This document shows positions 1-7,941 of a DNA stretch of 64,000 nt, piece by piece. A program made the position numbers and the translations under genes. The stretch's first letter is position 1, and each line of letters opens with the position of its first letter. This stretch comes from Hymenobacter nivis (lineage in GTDB: Bacteria; Bacteroidota; Bacteroidia; Cytophagales; Hymenobacteraceae): assembly GCF_006439025.1 (NCBI RefSeq), contig NZ_RCYZ01000003.1:1-64000 (forward strand), given 5' to 3'. The notes below the pieces were generated by a model. It had not been told where the DNA came from, did not search any database, and was given only the letters and a program-made list of their open reading frames with translations.

Positions 1-2
1 AG

Positions 3-287
3 GGCTTGGCCCCGGCGTACCTCATCGCCGACCGGGGTTACGATTCCGACCCGCTCGTGGCCGCACTGGCCGCCCGTGGCACCTGTGCCGTGATTCCGCC
101 CCGGCGCAAGCGCCTCTTCCCGCGGGCCTACGATGCGGTCCGCTACGCCCAGCGCCACCCCATCGAGCGGCTTTTCAGCCGTTTAAAGCAGTTTCGGCGC
201 GTGGCCACGCGCTACGACAAGCTCGACGCGCACTTTTTGGCCTTCATTCACTTGGCGGCGACCGTACTCCGGTTGCGCGACTGTTAA
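3..287 (+). pseudogene. IS5-family transposase, C-terminal part (cut by window edge)
   Basis: The reading frame is open from the window edge and ends at 287, so only the last ~95 residues of the transposase are visible. They contain ADRGYDSD, which fits the second-Asp block of the DDE fold, and the block IERLFSRLKQFRR followed by TRYDK. That second block is the typical signature of the IS5 (IS427-like) group and includes the catalytic Glu. The enzyme would cut and join IS ends. The 5' part lies outside the window, so whether the element is intact cannot be judged; it is called partial for that reason. The gene downstream is truncated, which fits insertion of this element into it. The right terminal repeat should lie around 288-314 but I could not define it without the left end. 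Confidence 0.85.
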
Positions 288-314
288 CACTTCCTAGCTA
301 CGCCGACGCAGCCG

Positions 315-662
315 GTGAGCAAAAAAGGCCGGATTCTGGTCGAAATTGAACGCCTGCTGCTGGCCGAGCGCCGCAGCGGCGGGCTGCCGGCCACCATTGC
401 CAAAGCCTCCGATTTTTACGGGCCGGGCGTGGTCGAGAAAAGCTGGGCCAGCGCGCTGGTGTTCAGCCGCCTGAAAAACAAGCAAACCCCGCAGTGGCTC
501 GTGAATGCCCGCGTGCCGCGCTCCTACACCTACACGCCCGACATCGGCCAGGCGCTGTACCTGTTGGCGCAACACCCCGAGGCCTTTGGTCAAACCTGGC
601 TCGGGAAGCCCACGGCTGAGCAAGTGCCGAAGCCCCTGGCACCCCAGAGTAAGCGGCGGTAA
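315..662 (+). pseudogene. NAD-dependent epimerase/NmrA-like protein, fragment
   Basis: The 115-residue frame resembles the central and C-terminal part of Rossmann-fold NAD(P)-dependent epimerases. Recognisable blocks are ASDFYGPGV, a stretch LVFSRLKNKQTPQWLVN, and SYTYTPDIGQALYLLA, where family members have a conserved 'F/YTPD' substrate-domain segment. The N-terminal GxxGxxG nucleotide-binding half (about 150-180 residues) is absent, and the C-terminus also ends early with a basic tail PLAPQSKRR. The fragment begins directly after the transposase gene, so it is most likely a gene broken by the insertion. A GTG at 315 is the only early start; translation may not occur. Family assignment is from recognised sequence style only. 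Confidence 0.7.
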
Positions 663-687
663 ATGCCCGGCAGCTCCTGCCTGAATC

Positions 688-2232
688 TCAGTGGTTCGGC
701 AGCGAGCGCAGCAAATTCAGCGCGGGCTGGTCGGGCAGGGAGCGGGCACTGGGGGACAGGTCGAGCAGCATGACCTGCGGTCGGGCGCTTTGGTAAGCCG
801 GCCAAGGGGGGAGGCCCGGCCCATTGGGGTTTCCGGTTCGCACGAAGTTGACCCAGTACGCCATCATGGTGTGCGCCAGGTCGTAGTCGCCCGGCTGCCA
901 GGGGCGGTTAACTGCGCTAAGCGTGCCAAACACGTACGGCACCTCACCGGTATGAAACGCTCCGTAGTGCACGTACTCGCCCGTGGCTGGCACCTTGCGG
1001 GCGAACCGGTACACGTAGACGGGCTGGTGTAGCCATTGGCTCTGGGCTGTGGCCCAGGTATAGGCGGGCAAGCCAAACGAGAGGTCGCGCGCCAACCGGT
1101 ACTGCGAGCTGGCGGCCTCGGCCTCTGTGCTGGCCGGGTAAAACTGCAGCAAGGGGCCGGCCTGCTGCCCGTAGCGCTGCTGCAACTGCGACTGAAAATC
1201 AGCGGCCGGCTGCAATGGTCCGCGCAACAGGCCTTCTTGCTCATTCCAGCCCACCAGCAGCTTCACGGGCGTGGTCTGGCCGTTGGCCAGGGCTTCCGTG
1301 GGGGGCGTCGGCAGCACGTACCCGTCCAACACGGGGCCGCGCTGGCCCGGCTGCTGCAGCAGCGCCGCGGCTGGCAGCTGGCGCAGGGCGGCGAGCGAAG
1401 TGGCCCCGAGGGCCTGGCTGTAGCGCACGCCCTCTTGCTCGGCTTGTGGCAAGGTGGGGAGCGGGCGCCCAAACCCGGCGCCGCTCTCGGCAATGGCCTG
1501 CCCAAACAAGCCCTTGGCCAGCGGCGACGCCACCAGGTAGCTGACGCTGACGCCTCCGGCCGACTGCCCTGCGATGGTGACGCGCTGCGGGTCGCCCCCG
1601 AAGGCGGCAATGTTTTGCTGCACCCAGCGCAGGGCCGCTACCTGGTCGAGCAGCCCGTAGTTGCCCGAAGCCCGGTGGCCCGATTCCTGGGTGAGCGCGG
1701 GGTGGGCTAGGAAGCCAAACGGCCCCACCCGGTAGTTGAAGCTCACCACTACGAGTCCTTTTTGCGCGAGTGCCTCGCCGTCGTAAATGGGCACGGCGCT
1801 GCCGCCGCTGTTGAAGCCGCCCCCGTAAATCCACACCAGCACGGGCTGGCGAGCGCTGGCCGACCGGGCGCTCGTCCACACGTTTAAGTATAGGCAGTCT
1901 TCGCTGATGGGAGCCGTTGGAATGAGAAACTCCTGGGTCCACATGCTAAACGGGGCGGGCGCGGGCTGTATGGGGCTCGGGCCATGGGCCTGGCAACGCC
2001 GCACGGCCGGCCAGGGCGCGACCGGCTGCGGCGCCTGCCAGCGCAGCGCGCCTACGGGCGGCGCGGCGAACGGGATGCCCTTGTAGTAGGCCACGGTGCC
2101 CGCCCGGTTGGTGCCACCGGCTACCCGGCCGCTCTGGGTCGCTACCACGCCCAACAGAGTCGGTTTGGGTGTAGGAGCAGCGCGGAACGTGAGGCTCAGG
2201 AGCAGGTTGCAAAGCAGAAGGATGCTACACAT
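688..2232 (-). CDS. Carboxylesterase type B (secreted)
   Basis: A 514-residue alpha/beta hydrolase of the carboxylesterase B / para-nitrobenzyl esterase family, which hydrolyses carboxylic esters. A hydrophobic N-terminus (residues 1-19) looks like a signal peptide, so the enzyme is probably periplasmic or outer-membrane associated. The family block SEDCLYLNVW is at about 110-119, the oxyanion-hole segment IYGGGF at 135-140 and the nucleophile elbow GQSAGG at 222-227 (Ser224). The acidic member is probably the Glu in NEQEGLL and the catalytic His is in GAFHTGEVPY near residue 425. Length is normal for the family. The gene stands alone: the epimerase fragment is convergent and the upstream side is a 570 bp intergenic stretch. 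The physiological ester is unknown. Confidence 0.9.
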   Translation of the reverse strand: MCSILLLCNLLLSLTFRAAPTPKPTLLGVVATQSGRVAGGTNRAGTVAYYKGIPFAAPPVGALRWQAPQPVAPWPAVRRCQAHGPSPIQPAPAPFSMWTQEFLIPTAPISEDCLYLNVWTSARSASARQPVLVWIYGGGFNSGGSAVPIYDGEALAQKGLVVVSFNYRVGPFGFLAHPALTQESGHRASGNYGLLDQVAALRWVQQNIAAFGGDPQRVTIAGQSAGGVSVSYLVASPLAKGLFGQAIAESGAGFGRPLPTLPQAEQEGVRYSQALGATSLAALRQLPAAALLQQPGQRGPVLDGYVLPTPPTEALANGQTTPVKLLVGWNEQEGLLRGPLQPAADFQSQLQQRYGQQAGPLLQFYPASTEAEAASSQYRLARDLSFGLPAYTWATAQSQWLHQPVYVYRFARKVPATGEYVHYGAFHTGEVPYVFGTLSAVNRPWQPGDYDLAHTMMAYWVNFVRTGNPNGPGLPPWPAYQSARPQVMLLDLSPSARSLPDQPALNLLRSLPNH

Positions 2233-2508
2233 AGGTTAGGTACTGAAAAGCAGGCCGCTGGCTGGAGCGCCGGCGACTGTGGTGGCATTATTGCCCAGAA
2301 AGTACGCTGCTTTCCACCGCCCCGTCCTGCCGGCTGCCCAAAAAATGCTGTGGTTTGATGCCGGCTCTGGGTTGCCCGGTAAGGGGCGTTTGTCACCGAA
2401 AAAGGGGGATTGGTCATTTGAAGACCAGCGCAGGAAAGACAATACATTGCCGCTGAGCAACCTACATTAATAAGAAGTAGCTAAGACCAACAAGGTCGGT
2501 GTAACGCT

Positions 2509-2616
2509 GCGACTTATTTAGCGCTATCTAGCTGGATTTCCGACTTCGTGCTGTCGAAGCAAGGTGTGCGCCTCTGCGCCTCGTTGAAGCTGTTAGGCTC
2601 CGGTTTACGCGGGCCT
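2509..2616. repeat. Diverged ~90 bp repeat, left copy
   Basis: This segment begins with ACTTATTTAGC and runs to a stretch CCTCGTTGAAGCTGTTAGGCT. A second copy at 3437-3530 keeps ACTTATTTAGC and reads CCTCACTGAAGCTGTCAGGCT in the same place, with GCA-GGGT-TGC similarity between these blocks. The copies are in direct orientation and flank the GAF-domain gene. The middle part is only loosely alignable by eye. Confidence 0.55.
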
Positions 2617-2658
2617 TTTAGCAAGAGAAGATGACAAGAGCTTCGCACCCATTACTTT

Positions 2659-2686
2659 ATATAAGGCGCTAAATATAAGGCACTAA
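2659..2686. repeat. Tandem 14 bp repeat
   Basis: Two adjacent copies, ATATAAGGCGCTAA and ATATAAGGCACTAA, differ at one base. They lie about 120 bp upstream of the GAF gene start. They may be an operator for a dimeric regulator or simple slippage; nothing else in the sequence decides this. Confidence 0.6.
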
Positions 2687-2804
2687 GCGTTGCGCTCTTG
2701 CGTCGAGAATGAACCCATTACCATCCTGACTGCTGTCCCAGCACCGGTAGCTGGGGACATCAATAGTCCTTTTTGGTCTTTGCTTGTTATAGTAACTGTA
2801 AATT

Positions 2805-3302
2805 ATGCAAGAAGTAATGGAACAAGCTATAGAGCGTGAACTAACCGAATTTGCGGCCCTGGTGCAGCAGCAGGGCGTGCACGCTGCCCTCGCGTATCTG
2901 AACCACCGTACTCCTCACCGGTATACCGGCTTGTTCCGCTTTGAGGGCGAGGTGTTGCGTAGCGAGGTGTTGGTAGATGGCAATCAGCCGCTAGTGCGTC
3001 GAGGCGAGGACGTGCCGATGGCAGCAACATTCTGCTCGCTGGTCGGCCGCCAGCAAGCTCCGCTTGAAATCATTGACGTGGCCACCGACCCGCAGTATAG
3101 CGGCCTGGTGGACACGCCCGTAATGTCCTATTGCGGCGTGCTCATTCGCGATGCGCAAGGCCAACCTTATGGCACATTATGCCACTACGATCTACAACGC
3201 TGTCAGGAGCGCACGACGGACCAGCCGCTCTTGGAAGCGGCCGCCGCCCTGCTCTATCAGCAACTCCACGGGAGCAATGCTTCCCAACCTGCTACCGCCT
3301 GA
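2805..3302 (+). CDS. Stand-alone GAF-domain protein
   Basis: A 165-residue protein that is essentially one GAF domain (about residues 15-155). GAF domains bind small ligands, tetrapyrroles or cyclic nucleotides and normally sit in histidine kinases or cyclases. Blocks seen are YTGLFRFEG, the segment FCSLVGRQQAPLEI which is typical of the 'free Met sulfoxide reductase/phytochrome-like' GAF style, TDPQYSG, and the pattern YCGVLIRDAQGQPYGTLCHYD. No output domain, membrane segment or signal peptide is present, so it is a single-domain sensor or partner. The start ATG at 2805 gives the full domain; a second ATG at codon 5 is also possible. The gene is isolated between copies of a diverged repeat. 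Ligand unknown. Confidence 0.8.
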   Translation: MQEVMEQAIERELTEFAALVQQQGVHAALAYLNHRTPHRYTGLFRFEGEVLRSEVLVDGNQPLVRRGEDVPMAATFCSLVGRQQAPLEIIDVATDPQYSGLVDTPVMSYCGVLIRDAQGQPYGTLCHYDLQRCQERTTDQPLLEAAAALLYQQLHGSNASQPATA

Positions 3303-3622
3303 CTGGTCAGCTTAGGAGGTCATTTACTACCTCGACACCTCCTTCAACCGCTGTTGACAGCACACCACGCTAGGCTATCGCTCACTGTCTCAATCATTAT
3401 CAGTGGTCATGGGTAGCGTTACGATTTGCTTATAGCTACTTATTTAGCCCCTAACCGCTAGGGTTCACTAGGCAACGCTGCAGCAGGGTCTGCTACTTCG
3501 AACCTCACTGAAGCTGTCAGGCTTCAGCGTAGCTAAGAGTTTGGTATAGATGCTACAAAGAGTAGCTACACCAATACTATGGGCAGTATTTCTAGTCCAA
3601 CCAAAGCTTAGTGAAGGACTAG
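3303..3622. other. Intergenic region with right repeat copy
   Basis: There is no gene here. The stretch contains the second copy of the diverged repeat (about 3437-3530) and leads into the decayed inositol-phosphate synthase remnant, whose frame is closed upstream by a TAG at 3620-3622. It appears to be a rearrangement junction. Confidence 0.5.
3437..3530. repeat. Diverged ~90 bp repeat, right copy
   Basis: Direct-orientation partner of the segment at 2509-2616. Shared anchors are ACTTATTTAGC at the start and TGAAGCTGT-AGGCT near the end, with GCAGGGT-TGC between. Together the copies bracket the GAF gene. Confidence 0.55.
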
Positions 3623-4006
3623 CGTGGAGCTAAGAATCAGGCACGCTGGCGCTTACAGTATGGCTCCAAGGAGAGCTGGGACAACATCGATATCTTCGGC
3701 TGGCTGGGTTACGCCATGCAGATCAAGGTAAATTTCCTGTGCCGCGACTCCATTTTGGCCGCGCCGCTCGTGCTCGACCTGGCTTTGTTCGGCGACTTAG
3801 CCAAGCGCGCCGGAATGAGCGGCGTGCAGGAGTGGCTCTCGTTCCACTTCAAGTCGCCGCAGACCGGGCCCGACGTGCGCCCCGAGCACGATATTTTTAA
3901 GCAGTTCATCCGCCTGCACAACCAGCTGCGCCAGCTCATGGGCGAGGACCTGCTCTCGCAGTTGGGCCTGGACAATGTCGATGAAAATAAGCTGGAGGTG
4001 CTTTAA
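3623..4006 (+). pseudogene. Inositol-3-phosphate synthase, 3' remnant
   Basis: The frame from 3623 to 4006 translates to about 127 residues that match the C-terminal part of myo-inositol-1(3)-phosphate synthase, the NAD-dependent enzyme that turns glucose-6-phosphate into inositol phosphate. Recognised blocks are ESWDNIDIFGWLGY, KVNFLCRDSILAAPLVLDL (the conserved catalytic-domain helix) and GVQEWLSFHFKSP. The gene should be about 430-440 residues; the N-terminal two thirds with the NAD-binding fold is missing, and a TAG at 3620-3622 closes the frame upstream. An internal ATG at 3716 could give a 96-residue product, but that would lack part of the fold. It is called a remnant left by a deletion or rearrangement next to the repeat at 3437-3530. 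Confidence 0.8.
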
Positions 4007-4120
4007 GGCAAGGCTGTTTTTCTCAAGGGAATACGGCACCAGGAAGGCATTTTCCGGCCTTGCAGAAAAGCACTTTTTCTAGGTAGCCGCTACGTGTAAG
4101 TACTTAGCAAAGCAACTTAT

Positions 4121-4141
4121 ACGCACTAAATATTACGTATT
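4121..4141 (+). promoter_or_regulatory. Candidate shared upstream motif (katN)
   Basis: ACGC, three bases, AAA, five bases, CGTATT, ending 99 bp before the Mn catalase start. TACTTAG precedes it at 4101. Similar arrangements occur before the genes starting at 9931, 12998 and 21495. Assigned by eye only. Confidence 0.35.
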
Positions 4142-4240
4142 AATTAGGGCAAAATCGTGACGACCCGGCCGGCTGGCTGGCGTATAGCCAGTAAGGCAGC
4201 TGCTACCGAGTGGTAGTGCTCATCACCCTAATCTTTCTTT

Positions 4241-5110
4241 ATGTTTTATCACGATAAGCGGACGCAGTACAAGGTGCGCGTCGAGAAGCCAAACCCCGCG
4301 TTTGCCCGGATGTTGCAGCAAGCCATTGGTGGCATTGAGGGCGAAATGCGCGTGTGTTTACAGTACCTGTTCCAGGCCTGGAATTCGCGCGGCCCGGCCA
4401 AGTACCGCGACATGCTGCTCGACACGGGCACCGAGGAAATATCGCACATCGAAATGCTGGCCACGGCCGTGGCCCTCAACCTGGAAGGCGCGCCGCTGAG
4501 CGTGGCCGAGGACGCTATTAAGCAGGACGGCATCGTGGGCGCCGTGCTGGGCGGCATGAACCCGCGCGCGTTCTTGTCGGCCGGCCTGGGGGCCCTGGCG
4601 GTCGATGCCGAGGGGGTACCTTTCAGCGGGGCCTACGTGGTGGGCAGCGGCAATATCCTGGCCGATATGTACACCAACGTAGCCGCCGAAAGCACCGGCC
4701 GCGCCCTGGCCACGCGCCTGTGGGAACTCACCGATGACCCGGGCATGAAGGACATGCTCGGCTTCATGATTGCCCGCGACACCATGCACCAGCAGCAGTG
4801 GCTGGCCGTGATTGAGGAACTGGGCGGCACCAGCGCCTTGCCCATTCCCAATTCCTTTCCCCAGAGCCAGGAAAACCAGAAGTTCAGCTACGCCTTTATC
4901 AGCCCCAACATCGACGGCACCGGTACGCCCGCGGGCCGCTGGACGCACGGCGCGAGCCTCGACGGCAAGGGCGAGTTCCACGTGCTGAAGGCCGAACCCT
5001 ACGGCGACGAGCCCAAGCTGGGGCCCCCCGTGCCTAAGGGCCACGCCCAGAAAGAGCAGATGACCATCACCGATACCATCATCGGCAACATCAAAGACAC
5101 GCTGAGCTAA
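4241..5110 (+). CDS. katN: Manganese catalase
   Basis: A 289-residue di-manganese catalase that breaks hydrogen peroxide into water and oxygen in the cytoplasm. The ferritin-like four-helix bundle shows the expected ligands: Glu35 in GIEGEM, Glu66 and His69 in TEEISHIE, and Glu150 and His183 (NVAAES, DTMHQQQ) for the second half of the site. These positions agree with those known in the Lactobacillus plantarum enzyme. The C-terminal tail after about residue 210 is the usual extended non-helical segment. ATG at 4241 starts directly at the conserved MFYHDKR. The gene is followed within 25 bp by a terminator, so it is transcribed alone. The upstream motif at 4121 may tie it to a stress regulon. 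Confidence 0.95.
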   Translation: MFYHDKRTQYKVRVEKPNPAFARMLQQAIGGIEGEMRVCLQYLFQAWNSRGPAKYRDMLLDTGTEEISHIEMLATAVALNLEGAPLSVAEDAIKQDGIVGAVLGGMNPRAFLSAGLGALAVDAEGVPFSGAYVVGSGNILADMYTNVAAESTGRALATRLWELTDDPGMKDMLGFMIARDTMHQQQWLAVIEELGGTSALPIPNSFPQSQENQKFSYAFISPNIDGTGTPAGRWTHGASLDGKGEFHVLKAEPYGDEPKLGPPVPKGHAQKEQMTITDTIIGNIKDTLS

Positions 5111-5132
5111 CCTAACCGGTATTTGTACCCAG

Positions 5133-5163
5133 AAAAGCCCTGCTGCATAAGTGGGGCTTTTTT
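5133..5163 (+). terminator. Terminator after katN
   Basis: AAAAGCCC pairs with GGGCTTTT across a 13-base loop and is followed by a T run. It lies between the catalase stop and the ATG at 5210, and so argues against starting the next gene at 5123. Confidence 0.8.
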
Positions 5164-5209
5164 GATAAGCCTAGCCCCAGTGGCTACGAGTTACCCGCCC
5201 ACACTTGCT

Positions 5210-7885
5210 ATGACCCCAGAAGAAGTACGCCTAGCCGAATCGGATGCCCAAACCACTGCCTGGAAAAAGTGGGGCCCCTACCTCACCGAGCGCCAATGGG
5301 GCACCGTGCGCGAGGACTACTCGGCCGACGGCAACGCCTGGAACTACATTACCCACGACATGGCCCGCAGCTACGCCTACCGCTGGGGCGAGGAAGGCAT
5401 CGGCGGCATCAGCAATGCGCGGCAGCGGCTGTGCTTTGCGGTGGCGCTGTGGAATGGCCAGGACAACCAGCTGAAAGAGCGACTTTTTGGCCTCACCAAT
5501 GGCGAGGGCAACCACGGCGAAGACGTGAAGGAGCAGTACTACTACCTCGACAGCACGCCCACGCACTCCTACATGAAGCTGCTGTATAAGTACCCGCAGG
5601 CGGCTTTCCCCTACGAGCAGCTGCGCCAGGAAAACGCCCGCCGCACCCGCCTGGAGCCCGAATACGAGCTGCTGGACACGGGCATTTTTGAGGACAATCG
5701 CTACTTCGACGTGTTCATCGAATACGCCAAAGCCGACCCCGACGACCTGCTGATTCAGGTAACCGTGCACAACCGGGGGCCGGCCGCGGCCACGGTGCAC
5801 GTGCTGCCGCAGCTCTGGTTTCGCAACACCTGGGCCTGGGGCTACGCCGACCACCGGCCCACCCTGCGCACGCCCCGCCCCGGCGTGGTGCAGGCGAGCC
5901 AGCACGAAATCGGCGACTACCAGCTCTACTGCGACCAGGAGCCGGCGCTGCTGTTCTGCGACAACGACACCAACGGCGTCCGCCTCTACGACCTGCCGGC
6001 CGAGGGTCGCTACTTCAAAGACGGCATCAACGACTGCGTGGTGGAGGGCCGGGCCGACGCCGTGAACCCCGCGCAGCACGGCACCAAGGTGGCGGCGCAC
6101 TACCGCCTCATCATCGCGGGCGGCGCGGCGCAAACCGTGCGCGTGCGCCTAAGCAAGGTCGTGGTGGCGTTGCCGTTTGCTGATTTTGACCAGCTAATAG
6201 CCCAGCGCCGGCAGGAGGCCGATGCCTTCTACGACTGCCTGCAAGCGAAACTGGCCAGCCCCGACGCCCGCAACGTGCAGCGGCAGGCCTTTGCGGGCCT
6301 GCTCTGGAGCAAGCAGTATTACTACTACGACATGGCGCAGTGGCTCGACGGCGACCCCAACTTTGTGGCCCCGCCCAGCGAGCGGCGCAAGGGCCGCAAC
6401 AGCGAGTGGCGCCACCTCTACAACGCCGACATCATCTCGATGCCCGACAAGTGGGAATACCCCTGGTACGCGGCCTGGGACCTGGCTTTTCACTGCCTGC
6501 AGCTGGCCATGGTAGACTCTGAATTTGCCAAAAGCCAGCTGCGCCTGCTTACCCGCGACTGGTACATGCACCCCAATGGCCAGCTGCCCGCCTACGAGTG
6601 GAACCTGAGCGACGTGAACCCGCCCGTGCACGCCTGGGCCACCTGGCGCGTGTACCAGATGGACAAAAAGCGCCGCGCCGGCCAGGGCGACCTGGGCTTT
6701 CTGGAAGCCATGTTTCACAAGCTCAACCTCAATTTTGCGTGGTGGGTCAATCGTAAGGACCGCCACGGCTGCAACATCTTCGAAGGCGGCTTTTTGGGCC
6801 TCGATAATATTGGGGTGTTCGACCGCTCGTCGCCGCTGCCCACGGGCGGCTTCATCGAGCAGAGCGACGGCACCAGCTGGATGGCCATGTACGCGCTCAA
6901 CCTCATGCGCATGGCCCTGGAGCTGGCGCGCACCAACCCCGTGTACCAGGAAATTGCCAGTAAGTTCTTCGAGCATTTCCTCTATATCGTGGAGGCCATG
7001 AGCAAGGACGGCGACGGCTCGCTCAATCTCTGGGACGAGGAAGACGAGTTCTATTACGACGTGCTGCATACCCCCGACGGACGCCGCACCAAGCTCAAGG
7101 TGCGCTCCATCGTGGGGCTGATTCCGCTGTTTGCGGTGGAAGTACTGGAAGAGGAATTGCTCGACGCGCTGCCCGAGTTTGCCCAGCGCCTGCGCTGGCT
7201 GCTCGAGCATCGCCCGCACTTGGCCGAGCTGGTCTCGCGCTGGCAAGAGCCAGGCAAGGGCGAGCGCCACCGGCTGTCGCTGCTGCGCCGCCACCGCCTC
7301 AAGTGCGTGCTCACGCGCCTGCTCGACGAAAGCGAGTTTCTCTCCGAGTACGGCATTCGGGCGCTCTCGCGCTACCACCACGCGCACCCCTACCAGTTTC
7401 CCACGGCCGAGGCCAACTTCACCGTGGCCTACCTGCCCGGCGAGTCCGACTCGTCCATGTTCGGCGGCAATTCCAATTGGCGGGGCCCCATCTGGTTCCC
7501 CATCAACTACATGATAATTGAATCGTTGCAACGCTTCTACACGTATTACGATGATTCTTTTCGGGTAGAATACCCCACGGGCTCCGGCCAGCTGTGCTCG
7601 TTGCAGGAAATCGCCGACGGGCTTGCCGCCCGCCTCAGCAAGCTCTTTTTGCGCAACGCCGACGGCCAGCGCCCCGCCCACGGCCCGGCCGCGCAGGTGC
7701 AGCACGACCCGCACTTTCGCGACTACCTCCAGTTCTACGAGTACTTCCACGGCGACGATGGCCGGGGCCTCGGCGCCAGCCACCAAACCGGCTGGACCGG
7801 CCTGCTGGTGCGCCTGCTGCCGCAGGCGGCACCCAGGCCCCAAACCCAATCAACTGAAGCCGCCGACCAAGAAGTAGAGGTGTGA
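5210..7885 (+). CDS. GH63-like glucosidase (mannosyl-oligosaccharide glucosidase family)
   Basis: An 891-residue protein of the bacterial GH63/MGH group, all-alpha (alpha/alpha)6-barrel enzymes that cleave alpha-glucosides. Seen are the N-terminal block YSADGNAWNYITHDMARSYAYRWGE, a middle barrel with WYAAWDLAFHCLQ and LPAYEWNLSDVNPPVHAWA, the active-site-type segment EQSDGTSWMAMYALN, and the late block GNSNWRGPIWFPINYM. There is no signal peptide, which points to the cytoplasm. The frame is open from 5123, but the katN terminator overlaps that part and conserved sequence begins only after ATG 5210, so 5210 is chosen. Compatible-solute glucosides such as glucosylglycerate-type compounds are possible substrates in this family; the substrate here is not known. 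Its stop codon lies inside the long hairpin shared with the next gene. Confidence 0.85.
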   Translation: MTPEEVRLAESDAQTTAWKKWGPYLTERQWGTVREDYSADGNAWNYITHDMARSYAYRWGEEGIGGISNARQRLCFAVALWNGQDNQLKERLFGLTNGEGNHGEDVKEQYYYLDSTPTHSYMKLLYKYPQAAFPYEQLRQENARRTRLEPEYELLDTGIFEDNRYFDVFIEYAKADPDDLLIQVTVHNRGPAAATVHVLPQLWFRNTWAWGYADHRPTLRTPRPGVVQASQHEIGDYQLYCDQEPALLFCDNDTNGVRLYDLPAEGRYFKDGINDCVVEGRADAVNPAQHGTKVAAHYRLIIAGGAAQTVRVRLSKVVVALPFADFDQLIAQRRQEADAFYDCLQAKLASPDARNVQRQAFAGLLWSKQYYYYDMAQWLDGDPNFVAPPSERRKGRNSEWRHLYNADIISMPDKWEYPWYAAWDLAFHCLQLAMVDSEFAKSQLRLLTRDWYMHPNGQLPAYEWNLSDVNPPVHAWATWRVYQMDKKRRAGQGDLGFLEAMFHKLNLNFAWWVNRKDRHGCNIFEGGFLGLDNIGVFDRSSPLPTGGFIEQSDGTSWMAMYALNLMRMALELARTNPVYQEIASKFFEHFLYIVEAMSKDGDGSLNLWDEEDEFYYDVLHTPDGRRTKLKVRSIVGLIPLFAVEVLEEELLDALPEFAQRLRWLLEHRPHLAELVSRWQEPGKGERHRLSLLRRHRLKCVLTRLLDESEFLSEYGIRALSRYHHAHPYQFPTAEANFTVAYLPGESDSSMFGGNSNWRGPIWFPINYMIIESLQRFYTYYDDSFRVEYPTGSGQLCSLQEIADGLAARLSKLFLRNADGQRPAHGPAAQVQHDPHFRDYLQFYEYFHGDDGRGLGASHQTGWTGLLVRLLPQAAPRPQTQSTEAADQEVEV

Positions 7886-7941
7886 TGTTCGCTCATGCAG
7901 CGCGCGGCGAAGCATGAGCGAACATCACACCTCTACTTCTT
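7869..7941. terminator. Perfect 30 bp-arm hairpin between convergent genes
   Basis: Arms 7869-7898 and 7912-7941 are perfect reverse complements (30 bp) with a 13-base loop AGCGCGCGGCGAA. The stop codon of the GH63-like gene (7883-7885) is in the left arm and that of the sugar dehydrogenase (7933-7935, minus strand) is in the right arm. It is likely a bidirectional terminator or mRNA 3' stabiliser. It lacks the T run of a standard intrinsic terminator. Confidence 0.85.

Larger units (their letters stand above)
2233..2804. other. Intergenic region with repeat copies
   Basis: No convincing gene is seen in these 572 bases. The stretch holds the first copy of a diverged ~90 bp repeat (about 2509-2616) whose partner lies beyond the GAF gene, and a 14 bp tandem repeat at 2659-2686. 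Short open frames between 2236 and 2470 on both strands have no recognisable family and look like chance. AT content rises towards the GAF gene start, which probably holds its promoter, although no clear Bacteroidota -33/-7 pair was found. Confidence 0.5.

Noticed and set aside
5123..5209. Earlier start of the GH63-like protein at 5123
   Set aside because: The katN terminator lies in this part and the added residues look like neither a signal peptide nor conserved sequence.
6194..7849. Minus-strand frame of about 551 codons within the GH63-like gene
   Set aside because: No signal, no domain, composition typical of antisense reading.
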